The notes under the pieces: model-generated
Told to the model about the DNA's origin: nothing
What the model saw: only the letters and a program-made list of their open reading frames with translations
Databases searched by the model: none
Part shown: positions 1 through 8,313 of the stretch, in pieces
How the letters are laid out: every line of letters begins with the position of its first letter
How positions within the stretch are numbered: position 1 is the first letter of the stretch
Assembly (NCBI RefSeq): GCF_011008565.1
Contig: NZ_JAAIWK010000002.1
Location: 62,001-126,000, forward strand
Direction: 5' to 3'
Source: Heyndrickxia ginsengihumi
GTDB lineage: Bacteria; Bacillota; Bacilli; Bacillales; Bacillaceae_C
DNA: 64,000 bases
Program-made: the position numbers and the translations under genes

Positions 1-159
1 TTCATGATACAATTCAAAAAATAAAAATAAAACCTTCTGGCACGCCTGTTCCTATCTTTGCTTAAAACCACTTATAAAAATAATCATTCTGCTATTATCA
101 ATGAACCTATTAAAACTGGTAAATAAGGCAATTAATATTCAACTTTTAATCGCTTTCAA

Positions 160-188
160 GTGACAATACAAAATATTAACGATATAAT
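160..188 (+). promoter_or_regulatory. SigA promoter of ylaL
   Basis: GTGACA (160-165) lies 17 nt before a perfect TATAAT (183-188), about 28 nt upstream of the ylaL start. The first 160 bases of the window show no gene. Confidence 0.65.
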
Positions 189-215
189 TTAATAGTTGGA
201 AGGGGGAAAAGGAGA

Positions 216-707
216 ATGATTATTCCAGTTAAAGGAAAAGTGAAGTTTCCAATTACATTAGATATTGGAACATGGCTTTTTGATGATCACAAAATTGATT
301 TAGATACATATTTTGAGCAAGATCACTCTGAAACAAATACAGATGAAGAATATTTAAAGAAAACGGGTCAATTTTTCGACCGGGAAATAAAAGAAGGAGC
401 AATTACACAACCGCCACCGAAACCAAATACCCATTCTAAGCGGCAGCATATGAAAACGGGAAGCTTCGGCATAAAAATTGATCGTTTTATTAGAAATGCT
501 GAACCATTAGACGATGCAAAAGACATCGTGTTTGAAACAGTAAATGGTGATATTCGTTTCCCACTTACCAAACTAGCAGAATTAATTCTAGCTTTCTCAC
601 ATAAAGGAAAACCATTAAAAGACGATGGTCCGCTTCATATTTTATTTGATGATGGTTCTAATCGTGAAAATCCAATTAAATTTGTTTCCGGTTTGCGTAT
701 CGAATAA
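216..707 (+). CDS. ylaL: YlaL family protein (function unknown)
   Basis: This 163-residue soluble protein has no signal peptide or membrane segment. It begins MIIPVKGKVKFPITLD and has a proline-rich stretch near residues 66-72. The ATG follows a strong GGAAGGGGGAAAAGGAG ribosome binding site and a good SigA promoter. Position next to phoH/ylaK matches B. subtilis ylaL, which is about the same length. The family has no established biochemical role that I can name with confidence. It is monocistronic and ends at its own hairpin terminator. The name rests on length, N-terminal sequence and synteny. Confidence 0.75.
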   Translation: MIIPVKGKVKFPITLDIGTWLFDDHKIDLDTYFEQDHSETNTDEEYLKKTGQFFDREIKEGAITQPPPKPNTHSKRQHMKTGSFGIKIDRFIRNAEPLDDAKDIVFETVNGDIRFPLTKLAELILAFSHKGKPLKDDGPLHILFDDGSNRENPIKFVSGLRIE

Positions 708-722
708 CTATGTATGTTCTAG

Positions 723-759
723 GATGTCAGACACTGAAATCGTGCCTGACATCTTTTTA
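723..759 (+). terminator. Terminator of ylaL
   Basis: GATGTCAG (723-730) pairs with CTGACATC (746-753), with a further CAC/GTG inner stem, followed by TTTTT. Confidence 0.8.
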
Positions 760-840
760 ATAGCCTGTTAAATAATCCTCCCTTGTCTTATGAGGACCGG
801 CCCACACAAGAAGGAAACAATTATATATTTAACTAAGCCT

Positions 841-2169
841 TTATAATAAATCAGCAGCAATTTGTGCTAACCGAGATCTTTCACCTTTAAACAATTTAAT
901 ATGACCAGCAATCGGCTCATGTTTAAATTTCTCTAGTACATATGTTAAACCGTTATTATAGGCATCTAAATATGGATGATCGATTTGGTCAGGATCACCC
1001 ATTAACACAATTTTACTGTTCTCCCCAACCCTTGTTAGTATTGTTTTTACCTCATGCTTTGACAGATTTTGAGCTTCGTCAATAATAATAAATTGTTCTG
1101 GTATACTGCGGCCGCGAATATATGTTAAAGCCTCTACTTCGATCGAACTCATTCCTGCTAAAATATCATCTATTTCCCCTGACTTTTTCGTGTTAAATAG
1201 GTATTCCAAATTATCATAAATTGGCTGCATCCACGGACGCAATTTTTCTTGTTTCTCCCCTGGTAAATACCCGATATCTTTTCCAAATGGGACAATCGGT
1301 CTTGCAACAAGTAACTTTTTGAAAATTTGCAAATCTTCTGTTTGCATCAATCCCGCAGCCAGCGCCAATAAAGTTTTTCCGGTTCCCGCCTTTCCGATCA
1401 TGGACACAAGGGGAATGTCTTCGCGAAGAAGCAGTTCTAACGCCATTGTTTGCTGCACATTTCTAGGTTTTATTCCCCAAATGGCATCTTGATTATATAA
1501 TAATTTTTTCACCACTGTTCCTGATTGATCAACAATACCAATTGCTGACGATGAACTGCCAAGTGCATCCTTCATAATTAAAAATTGGTTTGGATAAAAC
1601 GTCTGTGTTGTAAATTCACGAATGGCTAGTTCATTCTTTTGATAAAAACTTTTTAAATAATCTATATCAACAAAAATTTCCTGTAAGCCAGTATAAATAT
1701 GGTCTGCTTCCACAACACGATCATTTAAAAAATCCTCCGCTTGTAAACCTAGTGCATCTGCTTTAACTCTTACGAGTGCATCCTTGCTCACCAAAATAAC
1801 AGCTCTACCATTTTCTTTTGCATTTTCTTCAATAGAGAGATTTTTCGCTACTGCTAGAATCCGATTATCATTCGTTTTTTCAACGAAAATTTCTTGCAAT
1901 TGAAAAAATGATCGATGATTTAGCTCAATTCGCAACATCCCTCCATTACGAAGTGGAATTTTTTCATGTAATTTCCCTGTTTGTCTAAAGCTATCCATTA
2001 ATTTCGATACTTGTCTTGCGTTTCTTCCTATTTCATCCATGTTTCTTTTTTTTGAATCCACTTCTTCAAGTACAACTGCTGGGATCACTACTTCATTATC
2101 TTCAAAAGAAAAAATCGCATTAGGATCTTGTAATAATACATTTGTATCTAACACGTAAATTTTATTCAA
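841..2169 (-). CDS. phoH: PhoH family protein with N-terminal PIN domain (YlaK)
   Basis: The 442-residue protein joins an N-terminal PIN-type RNase domain (about residues 1-140, starting MNKIYVLDTNVLLQDP with the first acidic site D8) to a C-terminal PhoH ATPase domain (about 230-440). The ATPase carries Walker A GKAGTGKT and Walker B IIDEAQN. PIN-PhoH proteins are thought to act as RNA helicase/nucleases; that role is known from the family and is not visible here. Order and orientation beside ylaJ and ylaL match B. subtilis ylaK. Start is ATG at 2169 behind GGAGGCATCC. Confidence 0.9.
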   Translation of the reverse strand: MNKIYVLDTNVLLQDPNAIFSFEDNEVVIPAVVLEEVDSKKRNMDEIGRNARQVSKLMDSFRQTGKLHEKIPLRNGGMLRIELNHRSFFQLQEIFVEKTNDNRILAVAKNLSIEENAKENGRAVILVSKDALVRVKADALGLQAEDFLNDRVVEADHIYTGLQEIFVDIDYLKSFYQKNELAIREFTTQTFYPNQFLIMKDALGSSSSAIGIVDQSGTVVKKLLYNQDAIWGIKPRNVQQTMALELLLREDIPLVSMIGKAGTGKTLLALAAGLMQTEDLQIFKKLLVARPIVPFGKDIGYLPGEKQEKLRPWMQPIYDNLEYLFNTKKSGEIDDILAGMSSIEVEALTYIRGRSIPEQFIIIDEAQNLSKHEVKTILTRVGENSKIVLMGDPDQIDHPYLDAYNNGLTYVLEKFKHEPIAGHIKLFKGERSRLAQIAADLL

Positions 2170-2342
2170 CTGGATGCCTCCTGCTTCTCTTGGATTAAAT
2201 TATTTTATGAAAAATTGTTGGAACTGTTCATCTTTAGTGGACAAAGATTTCATTGCTAAAATATATGTCCAAATGTATAAAGTTAGAAGATTTTTACACA
2301 CTAAACTTTAAAGGATGTATGAATACTTGGAGGTGCATTCCG

Positions 2343-2948
2343 TTGAGAATCATCCATACGCTCATGATTGTCAGTCTATTCGCCTTTTTAACAGCTTGTG
2401 TTGAAAACAATAGCCTGCAAAATGGCGAAAGAAAAGATGCGATTCCCAGAAACGTCTCAGTTAAAAACAGTGACAATCAAAACACAAATCGAAAATCTAA
2501 CCTGCAAATTGCAAATCGTCTTGCACAAATTGCAAAAAGCATCCCTAAAGTAAAAAATGCTCGTGCAGTCGTATTTGGAAATTATGCAATTGTAGGGATA
2601 GACGTCGACGCAAATCTTGATAGGTCAGAAGTAGGATCGATCAAATATTCAGTTGCTGAAAGCCTAAAGCATGATCCATACGGGGCACAATCAATCGTTA
2701 TTGCAGACCCTGATTTAAACGAAAGACTAAAAGAAGTTGGAGAAGATGTTCGCGCCGGAAAACCAGGGCAAGGTATTTTAAATGAGCTAGCAGATATTGC
2801 CGGTAGAGTCATGCCGGAAATTCCTAAAAATATTGTAGAACCATCAAACCCAAATCAAGCTCCAGAGAAGCCTAAAAAGACCCTTAACGATTCTCAAGGT
2901 AAGCAACTCAATAAAGAACAAGAGAAACAATCAAATCAGCACAAATAA
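2343..2948 (+). CDS. ylaJ: YlaJ, YhcN/YlaJ-family sporulation lipoprotein
   Basis: The protein is about 201 residues. I place the start at TTG 2343, because GGAGGTG sits 7-8 nt upstream and the product then opens with a lipoprotein signal peptide whose lipobox is LTAC (cysteine near residue 19). The mature part holds the Spore_YhcN_YlaJ domain (QIAKSIPKVKNARAVVFGNYAIVG region split over about residues 60-90). The C-terminus is low-complexity, rich in Pro, Lys, Gln and Asn. Family members are membrane-anchored spore or forespore proteins with germination or outgrowth roles; that is inferred here. An upstream in-frame start at 2253 would add 30 residues without a ribosome binding site. Confidence 0.85.
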   Translation: MRIIHTLMIVSLFAFLTACVENNSLQNGERKDAIPRNVSVKNSDNQNTNRKSNLQIANRLAQIAKSIPKVKNARAVVFGNYAIVGIDVDANLDRSEVGSIKYSVAESLKHDPYGAQSIVIADPDLNERLKEVGEDVRAGKPGQGILNELADIAGRVMPEIPKNIVEPSNPNQAPEKPKKTLNDSQGKQLNKEQEKQSNQHK

Positions 2949-2954
2949 AGAATG

Positions 2955-2986
2955 AACAGCCTAGACGATGCTAGGCTGTTTTTTTT
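2955..2986 (+). terminator. Terminator of ylaJ
   Basis: AACAGCCTAG and CTAGGCTGTT form a perfect 10-bp stem around a 6-nt loop, followed by T6. Confidence 0.9.
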
Positions 2987-3045
2987 GAATTTATAAGTTA
3001 AACACGCAAATAAGCGAAATCAACTAATCATGACACGTTGACAAA

Positions 3046-3090
3046 CCAAAAAAAGAGTACTCAAGATTTGATCTAGAGTACTCTTTTAAT
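3046..3090 (-). terminator. Terminator of typA, probably bidirectional
   Basis: AAAAGAGTACTC (3051-3062) and GAGTACTCTTTT (3076-3087) form a 12-bp stem just beyond the typA stop codon. T-tracts lie on both strands. Confidence 0.85.
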
Positions 3091-3092
3091 CA

Positions 3093-4928
3093 TTATGCTT
3101 TTTTCAGCCTTTTAGCCAATTTTTCACGTTCGTTTTTATTTAAAATCTGTTTGCGCAAACGAATAGATTCTGGAGTCACTTCACAATATTCATCGTCATT
3201 TAAATATTCAAGTGCTTCCTCCAATGACATAATTCTTGGCTTTTTAATTACAGATGTTTGATCTTTCGTTGCAGACCGCACATTCGTTGCATGTTTCATT
3301 TTTGTAATATTAACGGTAATATCATTTTCACGTGTATTTTCGCCAACGATCATACCTTCATAAATATCTGTTCCAGGTTCAACAAAAAGGGTACCTCTAT
3401 CTTCTACTTGCATCATACCATAAGTTGTTGCTTTACCTGTCTCCATAGATACAAGAACACCATTACGGCGTCCCCCAACACGACCTGGTTGCAATGGTTG
3501 ATAACTATCAAAGCTATGGTTTAAAATACCATATCCTCTTGTTAACGTCATAAATTCTGTTGTGTAGCCAATTAAACCACGTGCCGGAACATTGAAAATC
3601 AGACGAACTTGTCCATTTCCATTGTTAATCATATCTAGCATTTCACCCTTACGTGAACCAAGCGATTCAATAATAGAACCTGTATGCTCTTCAGGGATAT
3701 CAATTTGTACTCTTTCAACAGGTTCACATTTCACACCATCAATTTCTTTTACAATAACTTGTGGTTTTGAAACTTGCAGTTCAAATCCTTCACGGCGCAT
3801 GTTTTCAATCAAAATAGATAAATGTAGTTCACCGCGGCCAGATACGACCCATGCATCTGGAGAATCTGTATTTTCAACACGTAAACTTACATCTGTTTGC
3901 AATTGTGAACGCAATCTTTCTTCAATCTTTCTTGCTGTTACAAATTTTCCTTCGCGACCAGCAAATGGGCTATTGTTGACAAGGAAAGTCATTTGCAACG
4001 TTGGTTCGTCAATACGAAGAGGCGTTAATGCATCTTGGTGATCAATAGGACAAACAGTTTCACCTACGTTAATATCTTCCATACCGGAAACTGCAATGAG
4101 ATCTCCAGCATTCGCTTCTTGAATTTCTTCCCTTTTCAAACCAAAGAAGCCAAATATTTTCGTTACTCTAAACGTTTTGACAGAACCATCCAATTTCATC
4201 AAAGCAACCTGTTGGCCTACATGCATATTACCTCGGAATACTCGTCCAATTCCGATACGTCCAACATAATCGTTGTAATCAAGAAGTGCCACTTGGAATT
4301 GCAATGGTTCTTCACGATTGTCAACTGGAGCTGGGATATGTTCAATAATGGTTTCAAATAGAACCTGCATATTCTCATTTTGCTTAGCTGGATCTGGATC
4401 AAGGCTTGCAGTTCCATTCATCGCAGAAGCAAATACAACAGGGAATTCTAATTGGTCATCATTAGCATCCAATTCAATGAATAATTCTAATACTTCATCC
4501 ACTACTTCTTTTGGACGTGCAAAATCACGATCAATTTTATTGACAACGACAATTGGTGTTAAGTTTTGCTCAAGCGCCTTTTTAAGTACAAAACGCGTTT
4601 GCGGCATACAACCTTCGTACGCATCTACAACTAGAAGGACACCATCCACCATTTTCATAATTCGCTCTACTTCGCCGCCGAAGTCTGCATGTCCTGGAGT
4701 ATCTAAAATATTAATTTTTTTATCTTGATAATGAACAGCCGTATTTTTAGCAAGAATTGTAATGCCTCTTTCGCGTTCTAGGTCATTAGAATCCATCGCT
4801 CTTTCTTCGACATGCTCATTGGAACGAAATGTGCCGGACTGCTTTAATAACTGATCGACTAAAGTTGTTTTACCATGGTCAACGTGAGCTATAATCGCTA
4901 TATTACGTAAATCTTCTCTTCTTTTCAA
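3093..4928 (-). CDS. typA: Ribosome-associated translational GTPase TypA/BipA
   Basis: At 611 residues this is full length for TypA/BipA, an EF-G-like GTPase that binds 70S ribosomes and matters in ribosome assembly, cold and stress growth. The G domain at the N-terminus shows AHVDHGKTT, RERGITI, DTPGHADF and NKIDRD. A beta-barrel domain, EF-G III/V-like domains and the TypA-specific C-terminal region (near PRIMSLEEALEYLNDDEY) follow. Start is ATG at 4928 with AGGAGG upstream. The position before ylaF matches B. subtilis ylaG. The small genes ylaH and ylaI of B. subtilis are missing here. Confidence 0.97.
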   Translation of the reverse strand: MKRREDLRNIAIIAHVDHGKTTLVDQLLKQSGTFRSNEHVEERAMDSNDLERERGITILAKNTAVHYQDKKINILDTPGHADFGGEVERIMKMVDGVLLVVDAYEGCMPQTRFVLKKALEQNLTPIVVVNKIDRDFARPKEVVDEVLELFIELDANDDQLEFPVVFASAMNGTASLDPDPAKQNENMQVLFETIIEHIPAPVDNREEPLQFQVALLDYNDYVGRIGIGRVFRGNMHVGQQVALMKLDGSVKTFRVTKIFGFFGLKREEIQEANAGDLIAVSGMEDINVGETVCPIDHQDALTPLRIDEPTLQMTFLVNNSPFAGREGKFVTARKIEERLRSQLQTDVSLRVENTDSPDAWVVSGRGELHLSILIENMRREGFELQVSKPQVIVKEIDGVKCEPVERVQIDIPEEHTGSIIESLGSRKGEMLDMINNGNGQVRLIFNVPARGLIGYTTEFMTLTRGYGILNHSFDSYQPLQPGRVGGRRNGVLVSMETGKATTYGMMQVEDRGTLFVEPGTDIYEGMIVGENTRENDITVNITKMKHATNVRSATKDQTSVIKKPRIMSLEEALEYLNDDEYCEVTPESIRLRKQILNKNEREKLAKRLKKA

Positions 4929-5050
4929 AAAAATTTCCTCCTGCCTAACTTAAATCTTAGTTAGTGTCTCTGTAACTAAATTATTGTAACATATTTACTA
5001 GAAATGATAAAAGTTTTTAGGTAAAATGATAATTAAAGGGAGGGCTTTTT

Positions 5051-5236
5051 ATGCGAGAAATCAAGTGGGTATTTGTTTTCTTTGCTTTCGCTGCATTTCT
5101 TTCCATTTGTGGAATAGGAGTTGCAATTGGAGCAGAGAGCATCTTCGGTCTTTTCATTTCCATCGTTTTATTATTTTTTATTATGGGATTTGGATTTAAA
5201 ACAAAGAAAAGATACCGCGAAGAAGGAAGATTATAA
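5051..5236 (+). CDS. ylaF: YlaF-like small membrane protein
   Basis: This 61-residue protein has two predicted membrane helices (about residues 6-27 and 31-49) separated by IGAES and a basic tail (KTKKRYREEGR). The ATG follows GGGAGGG at good spacing. It is divergent from typA as in B. subtilis, where ylaF has the same size. Its 3' end overlaps the convergent suhB stop region by 6 bp. Function is unknown. Confidence 0.8.
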   Translation: MREIKWVFVFFAFAAFLSICGIGVAIGAESIFGLFISIVLLFFIMGFGFKTKKRYREEGRL

Positions 5237-6031
5237 GCTTCCTTCTTTTAAATATTTATTTAAAATCGTTTCATGCAAACTTGGCTTGCTTACAAATACA
5301 GGACTATTTTCCAATATTTTCAACGGCTCTCCTTTAATATCCGTCATAATACCGCCTACCTCTTCTATTATAACCTTTCCAGCTGCAAAATCCCATGGTG
5401 ATAAGCGCATTGTGATATACGCATCAAGCCTACCTGTAGCCACATATGCAATTTCCAATGCTGCTGAACCATAGCAACGAATTGCTCGTACATCTTTGAC
5501 TAGCTTTGATAATTTTTTTGGGTCTATTTTTCGGTTCTCAACAACCCAAGTCGGATTTAACCCTACAATAGCGTTTTCAATAGCAGCATCCGTAAGTTTT
5601 GGAATCGGAACATCATTAAAATATGCTCCCTCCCCATGAACAGCATGATAAAGTTCTTTGTGAATCACATCATATATATAGCCTAATTTTCCCACTCCGT
5701 TTTCATAAATACCGATAGAAATCATAAAATTTCTTTGTTGATGCACAAAATTTACTGTTCCATCAATCGGATCAACAATCCATAACATTCCGTTTGTACA
5801 ATCAATCTTCTCGCCTAATCCTTCCTCACCTAGAATATGGTGATCCGGAAACTTATTTTTAATATGTTGAATAAAGAACTGTTCAATTTCTTTATCAATA
5901 TTTGTCACTAAATCATTTCGGTCTGACTTTGTTTCAATTTCAATTGAGGTAGAAAATGAGGCCAAAATCTTTTCTCTTGCCTCTTCTAACCACTCTCGAA
6001 CGTATGTATCAATTTCGTCCCAATTATTCAT
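5231..6031 (-). CDS. suhB: Inositol-1-monophosphatase family phosphatase
   Basis: The 266-residue protein is a typical Mg-dependent inositol monophosphatase/FIG-superfamily enzyme. It shows the metal-site motifs GEEG, DPIDGTVNFVH and SPWDFAAG in order. Family members hydrolyse inositol-1-phosphate and sometimes NADP or fructose-1,6-bisphosphate, so the substrate here is not proven. It corresponds by position to B. subtilis suhB (yktC). Start is ATG 6031 behind GGAGGG. It converges with ylaF. Confidence 0.92.
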   Translation of the reverse strand: MNNWDEIDTYVREWLEEAREKILASFSTSIEIETKSDRNDLVTNIDKEIEQFFIQHIKNKFPDHHILGEEGLGEKIDCTNGMLWIVDPIDGTVNFVHQQRNFMISIGIYENGVGKLGYIYDVIHKELYHAVHGEGAYFNDVPIPKLTDAAIENAIVGLNPTWVVENRKIDPKKLSKLVKDVRAIRCYGSAALEIAYVATGRLDAYITMRLSPWDFAAGKVIIEEVGGIMTDIKGEPLKILENSPVFVSKPSLHETILNKYLKEGSL

Positions 6032-6470
6032 ATAGAACCCTCCATTGAATACTCTTGATTTTCTTAAGAGTAAAGGAAAACGTATTATTTATCAAGTTTT
6101 GAAAACTTTCACTCTAATCCATCAGCATTATTAAACAATACTGGATAAAATTGTTAATATCAGCCATTGTGAAATAATAAGTATGTACGGCAAAGAAGGA
6201 AAAAAATTATTTTCAATAAATAGTAGTGGTTTTCGCTTCGGAGGTCGTATACTCCTGCAGAAACTCCCTTGAACGCACTTTTCCTGCAAAAGTCTCTTTC
6301 GCTACAATAACTGGAAATGAATGATTTTATTAAAATTTAAACATACTTAAATACGTAATCTTTTGCTTTCAGATCTAATAGATCGGATGAGTGATTCCAT
6401 TTTAGGAGGACGCTTTCCCCAGACAGTCCGGAAAAATCCTCGTAGCTTTGCGAATCCAGGGTCTCACATA
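6032..6470. repeat. Gene-free stretch with degenerate Bacillus-type GC-rich repeats
   Basis: No ORF here has a ribosome binding site. Two stretches are richer in GC than their surroundings and look like decayed copies of the intergenic repeats seen elsewhere in the window. One is 6225-6300, whose complement contains GCAGGAGTATACGACCTCC. The other is 6400-6470, GGACGCTTTCC...GGGTCTCAC, which resembles the complement of the family A palindromic repeat. Confidence 0.45.
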
Positions 6471-6473
6471 AAA

Positions 6474-6505
6474 AAACCCCCATTTTTTAAGGGAGCAAAA
6501 TTTTT
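6474..6505 (-). terminator. Likely terminator of ykzI
   Basis: On the minus strand CTCCC and GGGGG flank an A-rich loop and are followed by T7, 30-60 nt after the ykzI stop. The stem is short and includes a wobble pair. Confidence 0.5.
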
Positions 6506-6533
6506 TCCAGGTAAGCCAAACATTTTCTTACTT

Positions 6534-6728
6534 TTACATAGCATCCATTTTTAAAAGTTCTTCACGAATTTTTTCCAGTTTCTTAATGGTTTTTTGCTTA
6601 GTTTCTTCATTTTTGTTTTCCATTGCTTCGAACAATGTTGCAAGCTCGTAATCTAATTCCAGCCTTAAAACCGCAATTTTTTTCTTTTCATACTGCTGTC
6701 TTTTTTTGGAATTAATGACTTGTTTCAA
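6534..6728 (-). CDS. ykzI: YkzI-like small coiled-coil protein
   Basis: This 64-residue, highly charged protein is predicted to be almost entirely helical, with heptad-like Leu/Ile spacing from residue 18 to the end. It starts with TTG at 6728 behind GGAAG. It lies between suhB and yktB, where B. subtilis has the small gene ykzI. Function is unknown. The assignment is by position and size. Confidence 0.65.
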   Translation of the reverse strand: MKQVINSKKRQQYEKKKIAVLRLELDYELATLFEAMENKNEETKQKTIKKLEKIREELLKMDAM

Positions 6729-6943
6729 TTCTCACACTTCCTTCCATTGGATGATCGAATTTTCAGATATTGTTTTATATATATTATGAACTTGTCGGAA
6801 TGATGTAACAAAATTGGGTGAAAATCTATTTTTTTATTAAACAAACCACTTTAATTTTCAAGACACGCCGTCGAATGTGATAAAATAATGATGAATATTG
6901 TCATAACATGTCTAATTTTATTATTAAACTGAGGTGAACATAT

Positions 6944-7555
6944 ATGAACATCGCATCATTTACTGAGCAGGACTTTCAAGTCTTTAACATAGAGGGACTA
7001 GATGCAAGAATGGAGCAATTGAAACAAACAGTACGACCGAAGCTTGAAGCGTTAGGAGCGTATTTTACTCCTACACTATCAGCCATTACAGGAGAAGAGA
7101 TGTTTTACCATGTCGCTAAGCATGCTCGTCGTACGATAAATCCGCCTAATGATACGTGGGTTGCCTTTTCAAGCAATAAACGTGGTTATAAAAAATTTCC
7201 ACATTTTCAAATTGGACTTTGGGAAACACATTTGTTTATATGGGTTGCAATTATTAATGAATGCCCAATAAAGGACGAGATCGGAAAAAAGTTAGAGAAA
7301 AAAATTAATCCAATTATCGAAAATATCCCAAGTCATTATGTTTGGTCCAATGATCATACGAAACCGAATGCCAGTATATTAAATAAACATGAGCTTCAAT
7401 CACTATTTCGCCGTATGCAAGTTGTAAAAAAAGCAGAAATGCTTTGCGGACTCCATATTCCCAAAAATCAAGCGATTGAGATGTCCCCTGAAACATTGAT
7501 TAAAACAATTGAAGATGTATTTATTCATTTATTACCCATATATAAAATCGTCTAA
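6944..7555 (+). CDS. yktB: YktB, UPF0637 (DUF1054) family protein
   Basis: The 203-residue soluble protein begins MNIASFTEQDFQVF and contains the family-typical segment around GLWETHLFIWVAII (residues 89-102). The start ATG follows GAGGTG. The family is common in Firmicutes and structurally characterised, but no molecular function is established. Neighbours ykzI and yktA support the assignment. Confidence 0.88.
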   Translation: MNIASFTEQDFQVFNIEGLDARMEQLKQTVRPKLEALGAYFTPTLSAITGEEMFYHVAKHARRTINPPNDTWVAFSSNKRGYKKFPHFQIGLWETHLFIWVAIINECPIKDEIGKKLEKKINPIIENIPSHYVWSNDHTKPNASILNKHELQSLFRRMQVVKKAEMLCGLHIPKNQAIEMSPETLIKTIEDVFIHLLPIYKIV

Positions 7556-7593
7556 ACCATTGTATTAACATAACAATTTTCAGTACTTGATTA

Positions 7594-7690
7594 AAAAAGG
7601 CCGTCTCTCGATCGAACAAATACGGATTATAAGTTAAAACAGCTCTTATAATATGTTATGTTTGATCATATTTGAGACAGCCTTTATCTT
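7594..7690. terminator. Long composite hairpin between convergent yktB and yktA
   Basis: AAAGGC (7596-7601) pairs with GCCTTT (7680-7685), GTCTC with GAGAC, CGAACA with TGTTTG, and TTATAAG with CTTATAA inside. The result is a nearly continuous 90-nt foldback. T-rich flanks suit termination of both genes. Confidence 0.55.
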
Positions 7691-7706
7691 TATAAAAAAA
7701 GATTGG

Positions 7707-7985
7707 TTACATTTTAATTAACCCTGATTCGGACTCTTTCATTTTTTTTACTGCTCTATACGGAGAGTACCCACTTACTTCTTCAAACTCATTGCAAAAT
7801 TTTTTCTCATCTGCTTTACCAGGTACAATCTCTTTAAAGCGTCGATAACGGCTTAAAAGTTCATCACGTTTTATGCCTTTTTCATATGCCTTTTCAATTG
7901 CTTCAAAAAAATGAACGACATCAATTACTTCCTGTGTTGACCAATCCATTGAAAAAGGATATTGATATTCCACCAATTTCACCAT
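7707..7985 (-). CDS. yktA: YktA, UPF0223 family protein
   Basis: About 92 residues. The start is set at ATG 7985 because GTGAG precedes it at 4 nt and the product then opens [12 protein letters not shown], as in the family. The conserved [18 protein letters not shown] block is followed by a helical body ending in a charged region. UPF0223 proteins are small Bacillus proteins without assigned function. Position between yktB and speA matches B. subtilis. Confidence 0.85.
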   Translation of the reverse strand: MVKLVEYQYPFSMDWSTQEVIDVVHFFEAIEKAYEKGIKRDELLSRYRRFKEIVPGKADEKKFCNEFEEVSGYSPYRAVKKMKESESGLIKM

Positions 7986-8257
7986 CTTTCTCACTTTTTT
8001 AACACATACACATTTTACATAGATAGCCTCTTTTCATTCAATTATTCTAGTATAATAAATAATTAAAAATAAGCAATTAAGTTTCAGCGTTTCTTTCACT
8101 TTTATACGTAGCTTATCACTACAATTGTCATTTCATACTTGTGATGTGATTGAACAATACCCACTTTATTATAACTAAGTGCCCTTATATCTAATTTCTA
8201 TATGAAATAATTATTTTCCTTTTTATACGGAAAACTATTTAAAAAGATAGAGTGAAA

Positions 8258-8266
8258 TGCTATAAT
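8258..8266 (+). promoter_or_regulatory. Extended -10 element upstream of speA
   Basis: TGCTATAAT (8258-8266) is a perfect extended -10 element. No good -35 element is visible. It lies about 48 nt before the speA start. The rest of 8000-8300 holds nothing recognisable. Confidence 0.5.
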
Positions 8267-8313
8267 TCATTTGTTTTGTTAACGATTATTTTATAAAAAA
8301 GGTGGAGAAGTCA

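Noticed and set aside
216-707. First considered as YlaN
   Set aside because: YlaN is about 93 residues and has a different sequence. Length and N-terminus fit YlaL.
3258-4728. Long frames antisense to typA
   Set aside because: They follow the codon structure of typA on the opposite strand and have no initiation signals.
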